From Dendrophyllia cribrosa (Eukaryota; Cnidaria; Anthozoa; Scleractinia; Dendrophylliidae), in NCBI GenBank assembly GCA_024195265.1, contig JAJLRJ010000010.1:36291126-36355125 (forward strand): a stretch of 64,000 bases of DNA. The letters run 5' to 3'. Below the pieces are notes generated by a model. The model was given only the letters and a program-made list of their open reading frames with translations. It had not been told where the DNA came from and did not search any database. This document shows, one piece after another, positions 12,601 through 21,361 of the stretch. Position 1 is the first letter of the stretch, and every line of letters starts with the position of its first letter. Position numbers and translations under genes: made by a program.

Positions 12601-14938
12601 GGCCACTCGAACCAAATACGCATTAATTATTGACCAAAGAAAACAAATACTGTACAGTACTTGAAAAACAATACTGTATTTATCCACAACGCTTGTAACT
12701 TGTCATGTCATTGACCTCTGTCGTTAATGTAATTAATCAAACAGCAATTTACTTTCCTGTCATGAAAAAGAAACAGTCAGACCAGTCATGAAATTTGACC
12801 CTACCCTGTTAATACGGCCAAATTTTCATGGCCCGTTGGTGACCGTACATGTATTAATATAACGGAGTTCCACTGTATATCGTAACTAACTTTACACTCC
12901 CGTAACACGAAGTGGCAAGATTACATTTGCTCATGCTCAACTTTGCGAGCAGGCGCGTCCGTCAATTAAATTCGCATAAACTTGTATAAACGTAAAAAAG
13001 TTTGTTGGGTGCTCACAGTAAGATGTGTCACACTAATATGGACACCACTATGACTACAGAAACCGTCTAATAAAGAGGTGTGGAAGTGGGTGTCCATAAA
13101 CCAGGTTTTGACCAGTTGCGCTACAAATATTTTGAGTTGACTGTTTCCTGCCAAATAAAGGTCCAATGAAAAATGTTCTAAAATCAACTTAAACACATAC
13201 CTAAATAATCACTCAGTTTCATCTTCCTTATATGCTGTTGAAATGAAAAAGATAATAATTAATACTGAAACATTTATTATGTCATAATGTCAACAACAAA
13301 ATTATAGCTACAGCAGCAATTGTAACTACATTGATACTGAATTGAGGGGGGGGGGGGAGCTAAGTGATTATTAATTTAAAATACTGTAAATCCTCTATTA
13401 AGCCCCCCCCCCCCCCCCCCCCCCCCCCTCCCAAGGAGGGCTTATTTATTTCAATCATGTTTGAGACAGGGCTTAATAGAGAGAGGGGAATATTAAAATT
13501 TAGGGAAACAGGGCTAAAAAGAAGGGGGGGCTTAATAAATTTTGAGAAAGGGGGGATTAATAAATTTCTTGCTTCAAAAAAGGGGGAATTATTAGCGGTA
13601 GGGTCGCAGCTCTTAGAAGCCTCTATTTTCATTGGCCTTGTAAAACACAGCTGCTATTGTTTTTAGGACTAGGGTTCATTGTTGTGTTGTTTGTCCTATT
13701 GTTATCTCTAAGGGTGGCAAGCCAATGGTGTGAGACCTTCTTAGCGCTGCGACATCACCCATTATTAGAGCGGGGGCTAAATAGAGGATATACAATGTAT
13801 GGTAAGCATGTTTCATGCTCGACTCTCTAGAGTGGTCATAGTCAGAGTATAAAGGTATTAAAATAAACAACCATACTGCTTCCCAAGTGTTGATCCAAGC
13901 TTTTGAAAATGTTATTGCAAGGAACTTAGGGCCTCTGAACTTAGTCTTTACTTACCATGGGGAGTTTAAGGATCTCTAGAGAAAAGGCTCCCTTCACTTT
14001 ACAGATCATATCATAACCCCTTGCTCTCATCTTTTCTATTCTCTCTTCCACTGTGAAAAGAAATACAGCACGGGTTTAGGGGCCGATTTCATGGCGAATT
14101 TCAGTACAGTCAACCGGGCTGAAATTTCGTTGTGATTACATGCAATGACAAATTTCAGCCCAGGCCTGTGAAATAGCGCGGGAAGATTGATAACGAGAAT
14201 CCGCAAAATGGCGTCGAAGACTAGACTGCACATGCCCAAATTCACTTTTCAGCCCGGGCTGAAATTCTGATGCGATTACATTGCGAATTTCAGCCCATTT
14301 GGCCGGGCTGAAAATTCCAGCCCGGTTTCTGAATTTTCAGCCCAGCCGGGCTGGAATTTTCAGCCCGGCCAAATGGGCTGAAAATTTCTAAAACCGGGCT
14401 GGAATTTTCAGCCAGGGCTGTTCATGTACATGTAATCGCTAACTTCATTTTAAGAGGACTTATTTCGGAAGCTGGGCTGAATATCTCAGACTGGTTGACC
14501 GGGCTGAAAATCGCCATGTACTGTACTCGGCCCCTTAGAAGACTTGTCTGTAGATAAAGGTATATTAAAGTATATTTAAACAGCATACAATGCAGCTCTT
14601 TATAATCCAAGCAGTTCCTTTCAATTGTTGACTTTTAACCGACTGAGTTGCACGCGCGTTTATAAGTCCAAGATTAATTACTAAGCTTATACATTGCTTG
14701 GGTTAAAATTCAGTGAAAAATATTGTCAATGCATTCTGGCCTTAAAGGTAAGATTTAAACTGCAGGAAAATCTACAACAACAAGTTTAAAACAAACCCTG
14801 CATGTTCAAATCTTTCAAATAAACGTCCAACTTTGCCCTGCGTTCATCAATACTCATTGACGTGTCTAGGTCGCCTTCTGGAAGCATCGGTCGCATACGG
14901 CTTGTCTGATTCTTTCTTGTCTTCTTTCTTCGAGGCAT
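642..14938 (-). CDS. CDCA8: Borealin (chromosomal passenger complex subunit), 3' end outside window
   Basis: Borealin tethers survivin and INCENP in the chromosomal passenger complex that brings Aurora B to centromeres and the midzone. Nine exons are read on the minus strand: 14938-14797, 14050-13956, 13234-13201, 12006-11969, 4038-3968, 2313-2261, 2094-2048, 1570-1517 and 754-642. All have GT-AG borders and keep one frame, giving about 215 codons. The start is the MPRRKK methionine; an in-frame upstream ATG at 14980 is possible. Residues about 43-60 (ERRAKLDVYLKDL) match the basic head and RRRKLxxFLKDFD region of vertebrate borealin. The next exons give VEERIEKMRARGYD and LEILKLPM, matching VEIRIKQIE and IEILRLPKA, then KLSDYLAEGGD. 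A basic Ser/Thr/Lys-rich linker follows. The C-terminal dimerisation domain lies left of position 1. Intron 4 (3969-4037 side to 11968) is swollen by a SINE and a 7-kb transposon. Family call is by remembered similarity; exon 9's donor is the least certain. Confidence 0.78.
1785..1965 (+). repeat. Possible degraded LINE 3' end
   Basis: Translation in shifted frames gives KEMWQRTVDKK…NLERSRDCNQRHN, and then WPYSPPGERG just before ATGATGATGA. This resembles the end of non-LTR retrotransposon ORF2 (KETWRRTVE…) in many invertebrates. It lies in a borealin intron. Short and decayed. Confidence 0.35.
2627..3161. repeat. Minisatellite of ~17-bp units (CCCCTTAATAGAGGTGT)
   Basis: About thirty imperfect copies of a unit near CCTTAATAGAGGTGTCC run in a borealin intron, with variants GGAAGGGTCC and TGGAGGTG. 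The array is broken by a TTAA-flanked element (3166-3822) and continues to about 3905. Confidence 0.9.
3166..3822. mobile_element. 657-bp MITE inserted in the minisatellite (TTAA duplication)
   Basis: The ends are GGACGTTCGCGC and, inverted, GGACGTTCACGC. TTAA occurs at 3162-3165 and 3823-3826. The minisatellite resumes straight after it, so the insertion is clear. TTAA is used by piggyBac and Kolobok elements; no transposase is encoded. Short reading frames inside (3156-3362, 3517-3720) are not convincing genes. Confidence 0.8.
3827..3910. repeat. Minisatellite, continuation after the insertion
   Basis: Five more units of the CCTTAATGGAGGTGT array follow the TTAA of the MITE, then it decays into TCCACTGTACATGTACATG. 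Confidence 0.85.
4264..4580 (+). repeat. tRNA-derived SINE, 5' part (split by a transposon)
   Basis: The segment has polymerase III-like boxes: GTGGTGAGAGCAC (A-box-like, near 4289) and GGTTCGATTCC (B box, 4324-4334). After the tRNA-like head there are three tandem copies of a ~74-bp unit (about 4340-4555, each with GTTGGTTCTCGTCCTTGCTC). The SINE stops at CCAACA (4580), where a DNA transposon is inserted, and resumes at 11556. Confidence 0.75.
4581..5116 (+). repeat. Left inverted arm of the 7-kb transposon
   Basis: It pairs with 11037-11555 with occasional mismatches and small indels. Shared inward landmarks are GTGATAAAAGCATGAAACTT, GGCGGGAACTGCGCATGTC, CCCTAATATCTAGTCTTACC (opposite sense) and TTGATCCATCTCAG. 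It contains subterminal ACCCTGTG-type words at about 4921 and 5077. Confidence 0.85.
5669..6823 (+). CDS. N-terminal ORF of the transposon, two CxxC…HxxC zinc-binding-like motifs
   Basis: The frame is 384 codons from ATG 5669 after GATAAA. It has two similar halves: C6-x2-C9 with H75-x2-C78 (RWHKSCRDNF), and C134-x2-C137 with H186-x2-C189 (KYHSKCLVSLYNRAR). Between them is an acidic, basic-charged linker (residues ~90-125). Each half looks like a treble-clef or CCHC zinc site, probably for DNA binding. The ORF ends in a stop after LIVYNSI, where the frame shifts and similarity resumes in another frame. Domain function is inferred from spacing. Confidence 0.6.
   Translation: MDWNKCIICQKSSQESLQCPANSKRKDIGAGYVSFAHLLEEFKSFGVKVTYCESELSDTNQQLEHVLLENKARWHKSCRDNFNTTKLGRVKRKLRDQASEEEAEEGTREEIISSPVKARRASTGQHNSHTLDQCFFCEEHDSSNLHSALTFEVDKKVRECAALLNDGKLIAKLTSGDMIAIEAKYHSKCLVSLYNRARSLKQQQVAEASYAEAVELSELAFAELVAYIEEVLEEDEPTLLTLSDLVKFYTSRLEHFLKAECGKVNATPLKERILEAFPSLTAHSEGREVHLALKDEIGVMLTRAKKMDLDATSLARAAHIVRREILNVKNTFNGSFPPDCQPNSVPASLLTLLGMIVKGPTTNVDPYESQACLSIAQLIVYNSI
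9544..10654 (+). pseudogene. C-terminal XPG/PIN-nuclease-like block with cysteine-rich tail
   Basis: Three exons encode VVSVALPEGKAIY…LAPCTHEEADTRLMVHAL (E/E/D cluster), RIRSNDTDVIVLAIAVA (S-x-D-T-D), HALTGCDTVSFFGGRRKK (TGCD), then LEQHVRRAVFQ and a tail HCGCKTTCRGRCKCAKANLTC…CKCGGNC. The order acidic EEAD, S-DTD and GCD recalls the XPG-I/FEN active site (EAEA, T-DxD, GxDY). The tail is rich in Cys and is probably metal-binding. Introns 9989-10088 and 10232-10329 have GT-AG ends. A short duplication (ACACATATGGGG) occurs near 10403. The nuclease reading is inference from motif order. Confidence 0.55.
11037..11555 (-). repeat. Right inverted arm of the 7-kb transposon
   Basis: Reverse complement of the left arm. 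From 10740 inward to 11230 the words CCCAAGCCATTTGTTAAGTA / CACCCAAGCCATTTGTTGAG recur about four times with ~150-bp spacing, a subterminal repeat pattern like transposase binding sites. Confidence 0.85.
11556..11690 (+). repeat. tRNA-derived SINE, 3' part with (TTTA)n tail
   Basis: The sequence starts ACATTTCCAAATTCC, which continues the SINE broken at 4580 (…CCAACA). It ends in a TTTA microsatellite at about 11659-11690, a plausible SINE tail. ACA occurs on both sides of the inserted transposon and is the target duplication. Confidence 0.7.
11700..11815 (-). repeat. Dispersed repeat (…GGTAAGGC…GACCATTACCTAT…)
   Basis: On the minus strand the words CCTTACC..GGTGACCATTACCTATTG and AGGCAAAATATTCACAAGCCTTATGTACTGG match pieces near 30100-30160 and 57420-57500. 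It is an interspersed family of unknown type inside a borealin intron. Confidence 0.4.
12441..12877. mobile_element. MITE, TACAGTGGAAC ends
   Basis: Inverted ends TACAGTGGAACCCTG and TACAGTGGAACTCCG enclose repeats of TTAATACGGCCA and CACCTCATTAATACGGTCACC. It lies in a borealin intron. The TGTCCG-type element at 34887-35336 is built in a similar way. Confidence 0.6.
13397..13432. repeat. Poly-C run and flanking CTTAATAGAG-type repeat
   Basis: A long homopolymer C run (from about 13403) is followed by GAGGGCTTATTTATTTC… and several GGGGGCTTAATAAATTT words to about 13565, and GGGGGCTAAATAGAGGAT at 13773. This is a simple sequence-prone repeat in a borealin intron; C-run length is probably unreliable in assembly. 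Confidence 0.6.
14079..14534. mobile_element. MITE made of GGGCTGAAATTT repeats
   Basis: Ends GGGGCCGATTTCATGGCGA and inverted GGGGCCGAGTACAGTACATGGCGA enclose around a dozen words of the type CCGGGCTGAAAATT in both senses. The interior is therefore a nest of hairpins. A TTA on both sides is a possible 3-bp target duplication. It lies in borealin intron 1. Confidence 0.65.
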
Positions 14939-15181
14939 TTCGCTTCTTTTACAACCGATACAGAACAATTTAGAGATCAAAACAACGAAATAAAAATGTT
15001 AAACTTCAACAAAGCCCGCCAATTTGATTTTGAAAGAGGCGCCGCAGATTTACGAGCCTGCGATCCAGCGAGACATTCGCAGGGTTACCTAGTTTGCCAG
15101 GTTACAAAGCTTTCGTTCGGACGGCCATCTTTCTTTTATATGACTTGGATAAGCTCTTTGTAGGCGATTTACTCTCTGAAA
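14939..15181. promoter_or_regulatory. Shared spacer between borealin and TMEM147 (candidate bidirectional promoter)
   Basis: The two start codons face away from each other with 243 bp between them. No TATA box stands out. The segment holds an E2F-like GCCCGCCAA (15014-15022), a TTTGAAA word (15029-15035, similar to the CHR of cell-cycle promoters) and GGCGCC. A cell-cycle element would suit borealin, but these short words can arise by chance. Confidence 0.45.
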
Positions 15182-18100
15182 ATGACGTTATTTCATTTTG
15201 GAAACTGTGTAGCCTTGGCATATTTTCCTTACTTCATTGTCTACAAATGTTCTGGACTGTGAGTTTGGAGAGATCTTAGCATGATTTTATGTTAAAGAAG
15301 ATTGCGTGAGAGCCATGTGTCTTCCTCCCTAATAGTTTGATAAAACAGCCAATTTTGTCTTTTTTTTTCATCGCAGCTCTGAGTACAGTGCCTTTTGGAG
15401 ATGTATGAAAGCGGGAGCTGCATACTTAGTAACCCAACTTTGTAAGGTAAAGAGAAAGGTTTATATACAATATTATATTACATGTAAGCTTAATATAAGC
15501 TTACGTAATTTAAGCTTATTGTAATTAAAGCTTCATCAAGCCTTGCTAATTCATATTACAGCTTAAATTGAGCTTATTTTTTTATTTACTTATACAGCAC
15601 TGTATTATATTAAAAACCAGAAGACGAATTAAATCGTCAAATAATCATAATCAGTCTTTAATTTAGATTTTTAGGAACAATAAAAAAATGCTTTTTTTAT
15701 TATCCATGCTTGAATGACAATGTCTGTCAGTCACTTGTTATGTTATGTGTTTTAATGTAATCAAAGATCTTTAATCTTGATTTTGAAACTAATTAACAAT
15801 GGGCAAATCTTATATTATAACTGGTATCCACACATGTTTGCCATTCTTGCTAATAGTGGTGTGATAATTGATGATCGATCATTTGGGATAATTTCCGATG
15901 ATTGATGATATGAAATTATAACAGATTGCCAACACTAGTTGCAAATTTGCTTAGGAAGTGTGAGTGTTACAGTAAGTGGCATGTTTTCCTACAAAAGAAA
16001 ACATAACACTGCTTTTCTTTTGACATCATAAATTAACACTGTTTTTCTTTTCAGATGCTGGTCCTTGCGACTTTTTTTCCCACATCAGATGTATCTCCAG
16101 GATATATGGACTTCATGGGGGTAGGTGCCGGTAGATTTTGACTTAAAGCATGGCAACTAAGCAAATCTGACACCCCCAATAGGAGTCAAACTCGTGTCCT
16201 GCTGGCTATGGGCTGGACACTCTACCACTGAGCAATTGTAGACTTCCAGCAAGCTTTTAGCCAGCAGGCTGTCTAGGCATCCTGAGGACGGCCAGATTTT
16301 TTAGAAGTTCATGGAAAATTCACCAAGGCTTTTAGAATTGTATTAGAGGAACAAGCTTCCAGGACAGCCACTTTTCAATTTCTAGCTAAAAAGGTTGACT
16401 TCCAGTCTGAGTGGGGGCTATATAAACTAGAGAGCACATTTCCCTCTCTGATTACCATAGTAAAGTTCTATTTACAGTGTTTTGCTTGGAGGCAAGTAAC
16501 AAGGTCTTTTATAATTATAACTTGGCACACCTTGTTAATATGACTTCATTTTTTTTTAATTTTTTCTCTTGGTGGTTGTATTGATGGAGTTTTCCAATGT
16601 ATCTCTTTCTTGCCCTGGTTAGCCTTATTGTAAGTAAAAACATAGTCTCAAGCTCAATGGTAGATTTCACATTTTTATCTTTTAGGAGTTTCTCAGATCC
16701 ACAGTAGATATGGCAGATCTTGTTGGTCTTCATCTTGTGATGACAAAAATTGCTGGCAAGGGTGAACTAAAAGTGTTAGTAGCAGGAGTAGGTATGTTAC
16801 TTTGTAGATCATCTTTTTTTAACAAAACTAATAAACAAGGCCAAACACTGTAAAATATTATCAAACAATATTAAGCACAACTGGCACTCTGTATTTACAT
16901 GTAACTTTGACAAAAAAAGAAAACTTCAACTGCAGAAAGCACAAACCATACAATGTATGTGAATAGATCACATATTTTTGTTGTAAGAAAGTCAACTTTG
17001 ATCCATTTTGTTTGTCAGTCAGTAAGGATATCATAGTAACAGTTATTTATTTGAGCACTGATGTAATCTGGTTTAGTAATAACTTTATTTAATTTATAAT
17101 ACGTACATGTATAACCTGTTTTAGGATGGGCAACAGCAGAGCTTGTCATGACACGCCTTGTTCCTTTATGGGTTGGTGCAAGAGGAGTGGAGTTTGACTG
17201 GAAATACATACAAATGAGTTTTGATGCAAATGTCAGTCTTGTAAGTAATCGTCATACTCTATGTACATGTATTTCAAGTTTCCAGAATTTCTCTTCAGGC
17301 CATACTGTAACCTGAAAATTCTGTCAACTTTGGGTTTGAAAACTTTCGCAAAAGTAGCATGCTCTGCCAAGCAGGAGAAAGCAATTTTTCCCTGATTGAA
17401 AGAAAATTATGAAAAAACACTATTTCACAACCAATCACCATAAATTTAGTAATGTTACCCACCACGCTATCCGGCTATCACAAAAGTTTGGTTTTGTCAA
17501 CTGATTTCATAAGGTAAGTTGGCCACCATAAAGAGATTCAAAAGCTGATGTTTATTCAAGCACTAGCCCTTCATGATTTCTCTTAACAGAGGCCAATTTA
17601 TCTTATCAACTCAGTTAACCCATTCGCTCCTACACCGGCCAAAACTGGCCGTACAATACTCCACTGCTTTAAAAAATTGCAACTTTCTCAATCGCGCGAA
17701 CATTGCCCTAACTAGCAGTTCTGAGCATTGACTAGAAAGTCCCTCAAATTGAGATACCCAATAAACACAAAAAAGTCAGCGATTTTTGCAGAATATCAGC
17801 GTTTGAATTTGGACAATAACAAAAATGACCGTTTTTAATGTCATAGAAAAACAACAAAAATCACGTTTTTGCCTTTAGTTTTTTTTATTCAAATCATCAT
17901 GGCAAACCCAAAAGTCAACATTCACAGCAAAATTCAGTCCTAGTCCTAGCTTAGCAGCGATTTTTTTTGTTCTTATTCGTTGCTCGGGCTGAGCTTTAGC
18001 CTCTTGTTCTAATGCATACTGACCTTGACTCGATTTTCAATATCACCACCGCACTGCATGCTGGGAAAAAGCCAAAAATTTTGACAGCGCTCGATTCTTT

Positions 18101-21100
18101 CCGCACACATTTCATATTTATACTAAGTCCACAGCCACTCCGACCCACCGCCGAAATTTCGCGCTTGTTGTATTCTCCTGTGGTCGCAACTTCCAAAATA
18201 TGCCGCGGTAGGTCGAGAAATTCATCCAGAGTCGAGTCCCAAAGCCACTTCGTTTCCAGGCGGCCATTTTTCCAGTTCAACGAGCAACGAGCGAAATTCG
18301 TAAACGAAGTACAACACCTAACTCGCTTCATTGAGAAGTGGACTCTGAACTACCTCCAAGCTTATTGATGCTCATCAGGCAGCTACTAAAGATGAAAAAT
18401 GGCTGTGAACTTACCAAAAATCGTAGATAATTCATATTGGACCCTTTATTGCAAATCAACCAAGCAAAATGAGATCATCACAATGACGTTTCCAGTAAAC
18501 TCGAGCCTTCAGTGTTTTAGAACAGCAGCACTTTCAATGGTAACTTTAAATATGGAGTCACGAAATCCTATGGGGCGTGTGAATGCAGAAAATCGCTCAA
18601 AAACGTAAAAATTCTCAGGAGTGAATGGGTTAATCAAGAAAAATGCCGGTCACGTGACCAGGGCTTTTGACACCCCCCGGCAAAAGCTAGGGTTAAGGAT
18701 AGTTCAAATCTAGGGTTAGAGTTAAGATTCTAGGGTTAGAACAATTTCTAGGGTAGGGGGTAACTTAGCTCAGGACCATGCCTAACTTAGGGTTAGGTCC
18801 CAGGTTTAGGGTTGGCCAGGTCACGTGATAGGCAATAGTATCAAACTTGATCACCCTAGATGAACTGACCCTCGACTACTAACTATCACTAGCTGTTCTA
18901 ACTCCACCTTTCTTGTCTAGTTTTTAAAATCACCACCCCTTGAAGTTGGCTTTTATGCAACTTTCACCTTTGTACTAAATATTGCCCTACAACTAGTACC
19001 CTCCCCCCCCCAGATCTTGATGCATATGCCTGGTTTCAAATAAAATAGTGATGACATGTTGCTGGTCTTAAGAGTTTTTTGTTTGAGTGGTTTAAGAATC
19101 AAAACTATCAACAGTAAGAAAAATAATTTTTTTGTTTTAACCCATTCGCTCCTACACCGGCCAAAACCGGCCGTACAATACTCCACTGCTTTAAAAAATT
19201 GCAACTTTCTCAATCTCGCGAACATTGCCCTAACTAGCAGTTCTGAGCATTGACTAGAAAGTCCCTCAAATTGAGATACCCAATAAACACAAAAAAGTCA
19301 GCGATTTTTGCAGAATATCAGCGTTTGAATTTGGACAATAACAAAAATGACCGTTTTTAACGTCATAGAAAAACAACAAAAATCACGTTTTTGCCTTTAG
19401 TTTTTTTTATTCAAATCATCATGGCAAACCCAAAAGTCAACATTCACAGCAAAATTCAGTCCTAGTCCTAGCTTAGCAGCGATTTTTTTTGTTCTTATTC
19501 GTTGCTCGGGCCGAGCTTTAGCCTCTCGTTCTAATGCATACTGACCTTGACTCGATTTTCAATATCACCACTGCACTGCATGCTGGGAAAAAGCCAAAAA
19601 TTTTGACAGCGCTTGTTTCTTTCCGCACACATTTCATATTTATTCGTTTCCAGGCGGCCATTTTTCCAGTTCAACGAGCAACGAGCCAAATTCGTAAACG
19701 AAGTACAACACCTAACTCGCTTCATTGAGAAGTGGACTCTGAACTACCTCCAAGCTTAATGATGCTCATCAGGCAGCTACTAAAGATGAAAAATGGCTGT
19801 GAACTTACCAAAAATCGTAGATAATTCATATTGGACCCTTTATTGCAAATCAACCAAGCAAAATGAGATCGTCACAATGACGTTTCCAGTAAACTCGAGC
19901 CTTCAGTGTTTTAGAACAGCAGCACTTTCAATGGTAACTTTAAATATGGAGTCACGAAATCCTATGGGGCGTGTGAATGCAGAAAATCGCTCAAAAACGT
20001 AAAAATTCTCAGGAGTGAATGGGTTAATAAAACCAGATTTTCATGTTTCACTCCCCCACGGTTGCCGCACCACAATTTCTTTAGAAATGAACCCCTTTTT
20101 TCTGCTATTAGTTGCTTGACTGTATGTATAATCCTGTATTTCAGGTTCAGCATATCTCTACAGCAGCCTTAGTTTGGTTGTGGAGCAGGACTGACCTTCA
20201 GAAATCCTTTCTGCCGATAGTAATGGTCTTCATGACAGTAGCATGTTACAGGCCTCTCCTTATTGAGTAAGTACATGTACAGTGCATTGCACCTTCAGTA
20301 TACAGCAGTTTTCAAATGAGTTTCAAAACTACACGTAATTTAGCATTAATTGCTTTGGTTTTGCATTGCTATGCTTTTTAATTGGCTTAAAAATCTTGAA
20401 CCACTTTCTTATCCAATCAGAAGTTAAACCATGAAAGCCAATCGGGTGTTGCTTGCATGCATTTTCCAGCGTTTCCTACTGGCCACTTGTATTTTCTTTG
20501 AGTTCTGGTTCATAGGATTGTTGGGTTATGTTGTACACTGTAATTTGACCCCTTTGGGACCAGCTCTACATGTAGCTGTTTGCCTTAGAGAGGTGTGTGC
20601 ATTATAGAGAGTTTACTGTAGTTACAGGTAAAAAGTTAAATTCAGCCAGAACCAGCCAATAATTTTTCTTATAGAAGCAGTGAGGAGAAGTAGTTAAATT
20701 ATCAAGAGAATTCATCTTGCATGATCATATCTGTAATTCTCATGACCTCTCTGATTGATATTAAAGCATTGATATTACAAGGAGAAATTTGGTGATGACC
20801 ACTACTGCGGCCTTAATCCATCAAATCAAAATTTGATCTAACAGTTTCTCCAATATAACGATCTTTTATGTAACCTGTTTGGTTGTGATGAATTATATAT
20901 GGCAGCACTTCTTTTATTCTTAAAGCGATTACTTTTGAAATAATTTTGGCATCTACATTAATTAAAGAAATTGGTCTCCAGTTTTCGATAAAGGTTCGGT
21001 CTTTATCTTTTTTCTCAATTAGCATGATTACAGCTTTCCTCTGAGAGCTGGACATCTCACCATATTTGTTTTTTAACCTGTATTATTTTGGTACTGGAGT

Positions 21101-21361
21101 GTGCTAGCCAGATCTTCATAATAGATAGACAAGGGAAAATGGCATGATCAAAATCACAAACGAGTTTTGGTGGTTTTGACCCAAGTTATCAAATGAATGA
21201 TGCTCATAGTTGTTTGTTGTTTTTGCAGAGTTTTGAGCCATGTCTTTGGAATTCAATCTTGGAGTTTGTTGCTGTTGAAGACGACCTTCACTTCTTGTAT
21301 CGGCCTCGTAGCTCTTCAGTTGTATCTGACACTCACCACTGGCAAACAATCCAGGACATAA
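15182..21361 (+). CDS. TMEM147: Transmembrane protein 147 (ER, nicalin-NOMO partner)
   Basis: TMEM147 is a small multi-pass ER membrane protein that forms a complex with nicalin and NOMO near the translocon. Seven exons are read: 15182-15258, 15377-15446, 16055-16120, 16686-16791, 17125-17240, 20145-20266 and 21229-21361. Phases match at each join and give 229 residues plus TAA; the human protein is 224. The first residues [18 protein letters not shown] are nearly the same as human [18 protein letters not shown]. Other matches are [59 protein letters not shown] and [10 protein letters not shown]. The last exon is hydrophobic and ends in a polar tail. Intron 5 (17241-20144) holds two TTAA-flanked MITEs; intron 6 carries an L1/Tx1-like fragment in antisense; intron 3 has a tRNA-like repeat. 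Homology is strong over the whole length. Confidence 0.93.
16160..16255 (-). repeat. tRNA-like repeat in TMEM147 intron 3
   Basis: On the minus strand, TTGCTCAGTGGTAGAGTGTC resembles a tRNA A box region, and about 40 bp on, GAGTTTGACTCCTATTGGG resembles a B box and T arm (GGTTCGAATCC). Pairing of the acceptor stem is not visible, so it is taken for a SINE head or tRNA pseudogene. Confidence 0.45.
17619..18629. mobile_element. piggyBac-type MITE, copy 1 (1,011 bp)
   Basis: Ends CCCATTCGCTCCT and inverted CCCATTCACTCCT are flanked by TTAA at 17615-17618 and 18630-18633. The CCC ends plus TTAA fit piggyBac. No transposase is present. A reading frame at 18012-18368 overlaps a segment that is partly missing from copy 2, so it is not taken for a gene. 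Confidence 0.8.
18660..18835. repeat. Degenerate GGGTTAG-like repeats
   Basis: The words TAGGGTTAGA, TTAGGGTTAGG and CTAGGGTTAG recur about eight times. They resemble telomeric TTAGGG but are irregular. This may be a decayed internal telomere-like or simple repeat between the two MITEs. Confidence 0.5.
19141..20023. mobile_element. piggyBac-type MITE, copy 2 (883 bp)
   Basis: Same ends and orientation as the copy at 17619-18629, with TTAA at 19137-19140 and 20024-20027. It lacks about 128 bp present in copy 1 (near 18125-18250) but is otherwise nearly identical. Both lie in TMEM147 intron 5. Confidence 0.82.
20810..21060 (-). pseudogene. L1/Tx1-like reverse transcriptase fragment
   Basis: Translation contains [54 protein letters not shown] and [10 protein letters not shown]. 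This is the segment before the catalytic palm of L1/Tx1-clade ORF2 (NWRPISLLN…QTGFIKGR). It is a short remnant in TMEM147 intron 6, antisense to the gene. Confidence 0.8.

Noticed and set aside
16160..16255. Possible functional tRNA gene on the minus strand
   Set aside because: A- and B-box-like words are present but no acceptor stem or clear anticodon arm can be paired.
18012..18368. 118-codon frame and its minus-strand partner in TMEM147 intron 5
   Set aside because: Lies inside a piggyBac-type MITE; the second copy lacks part of it.
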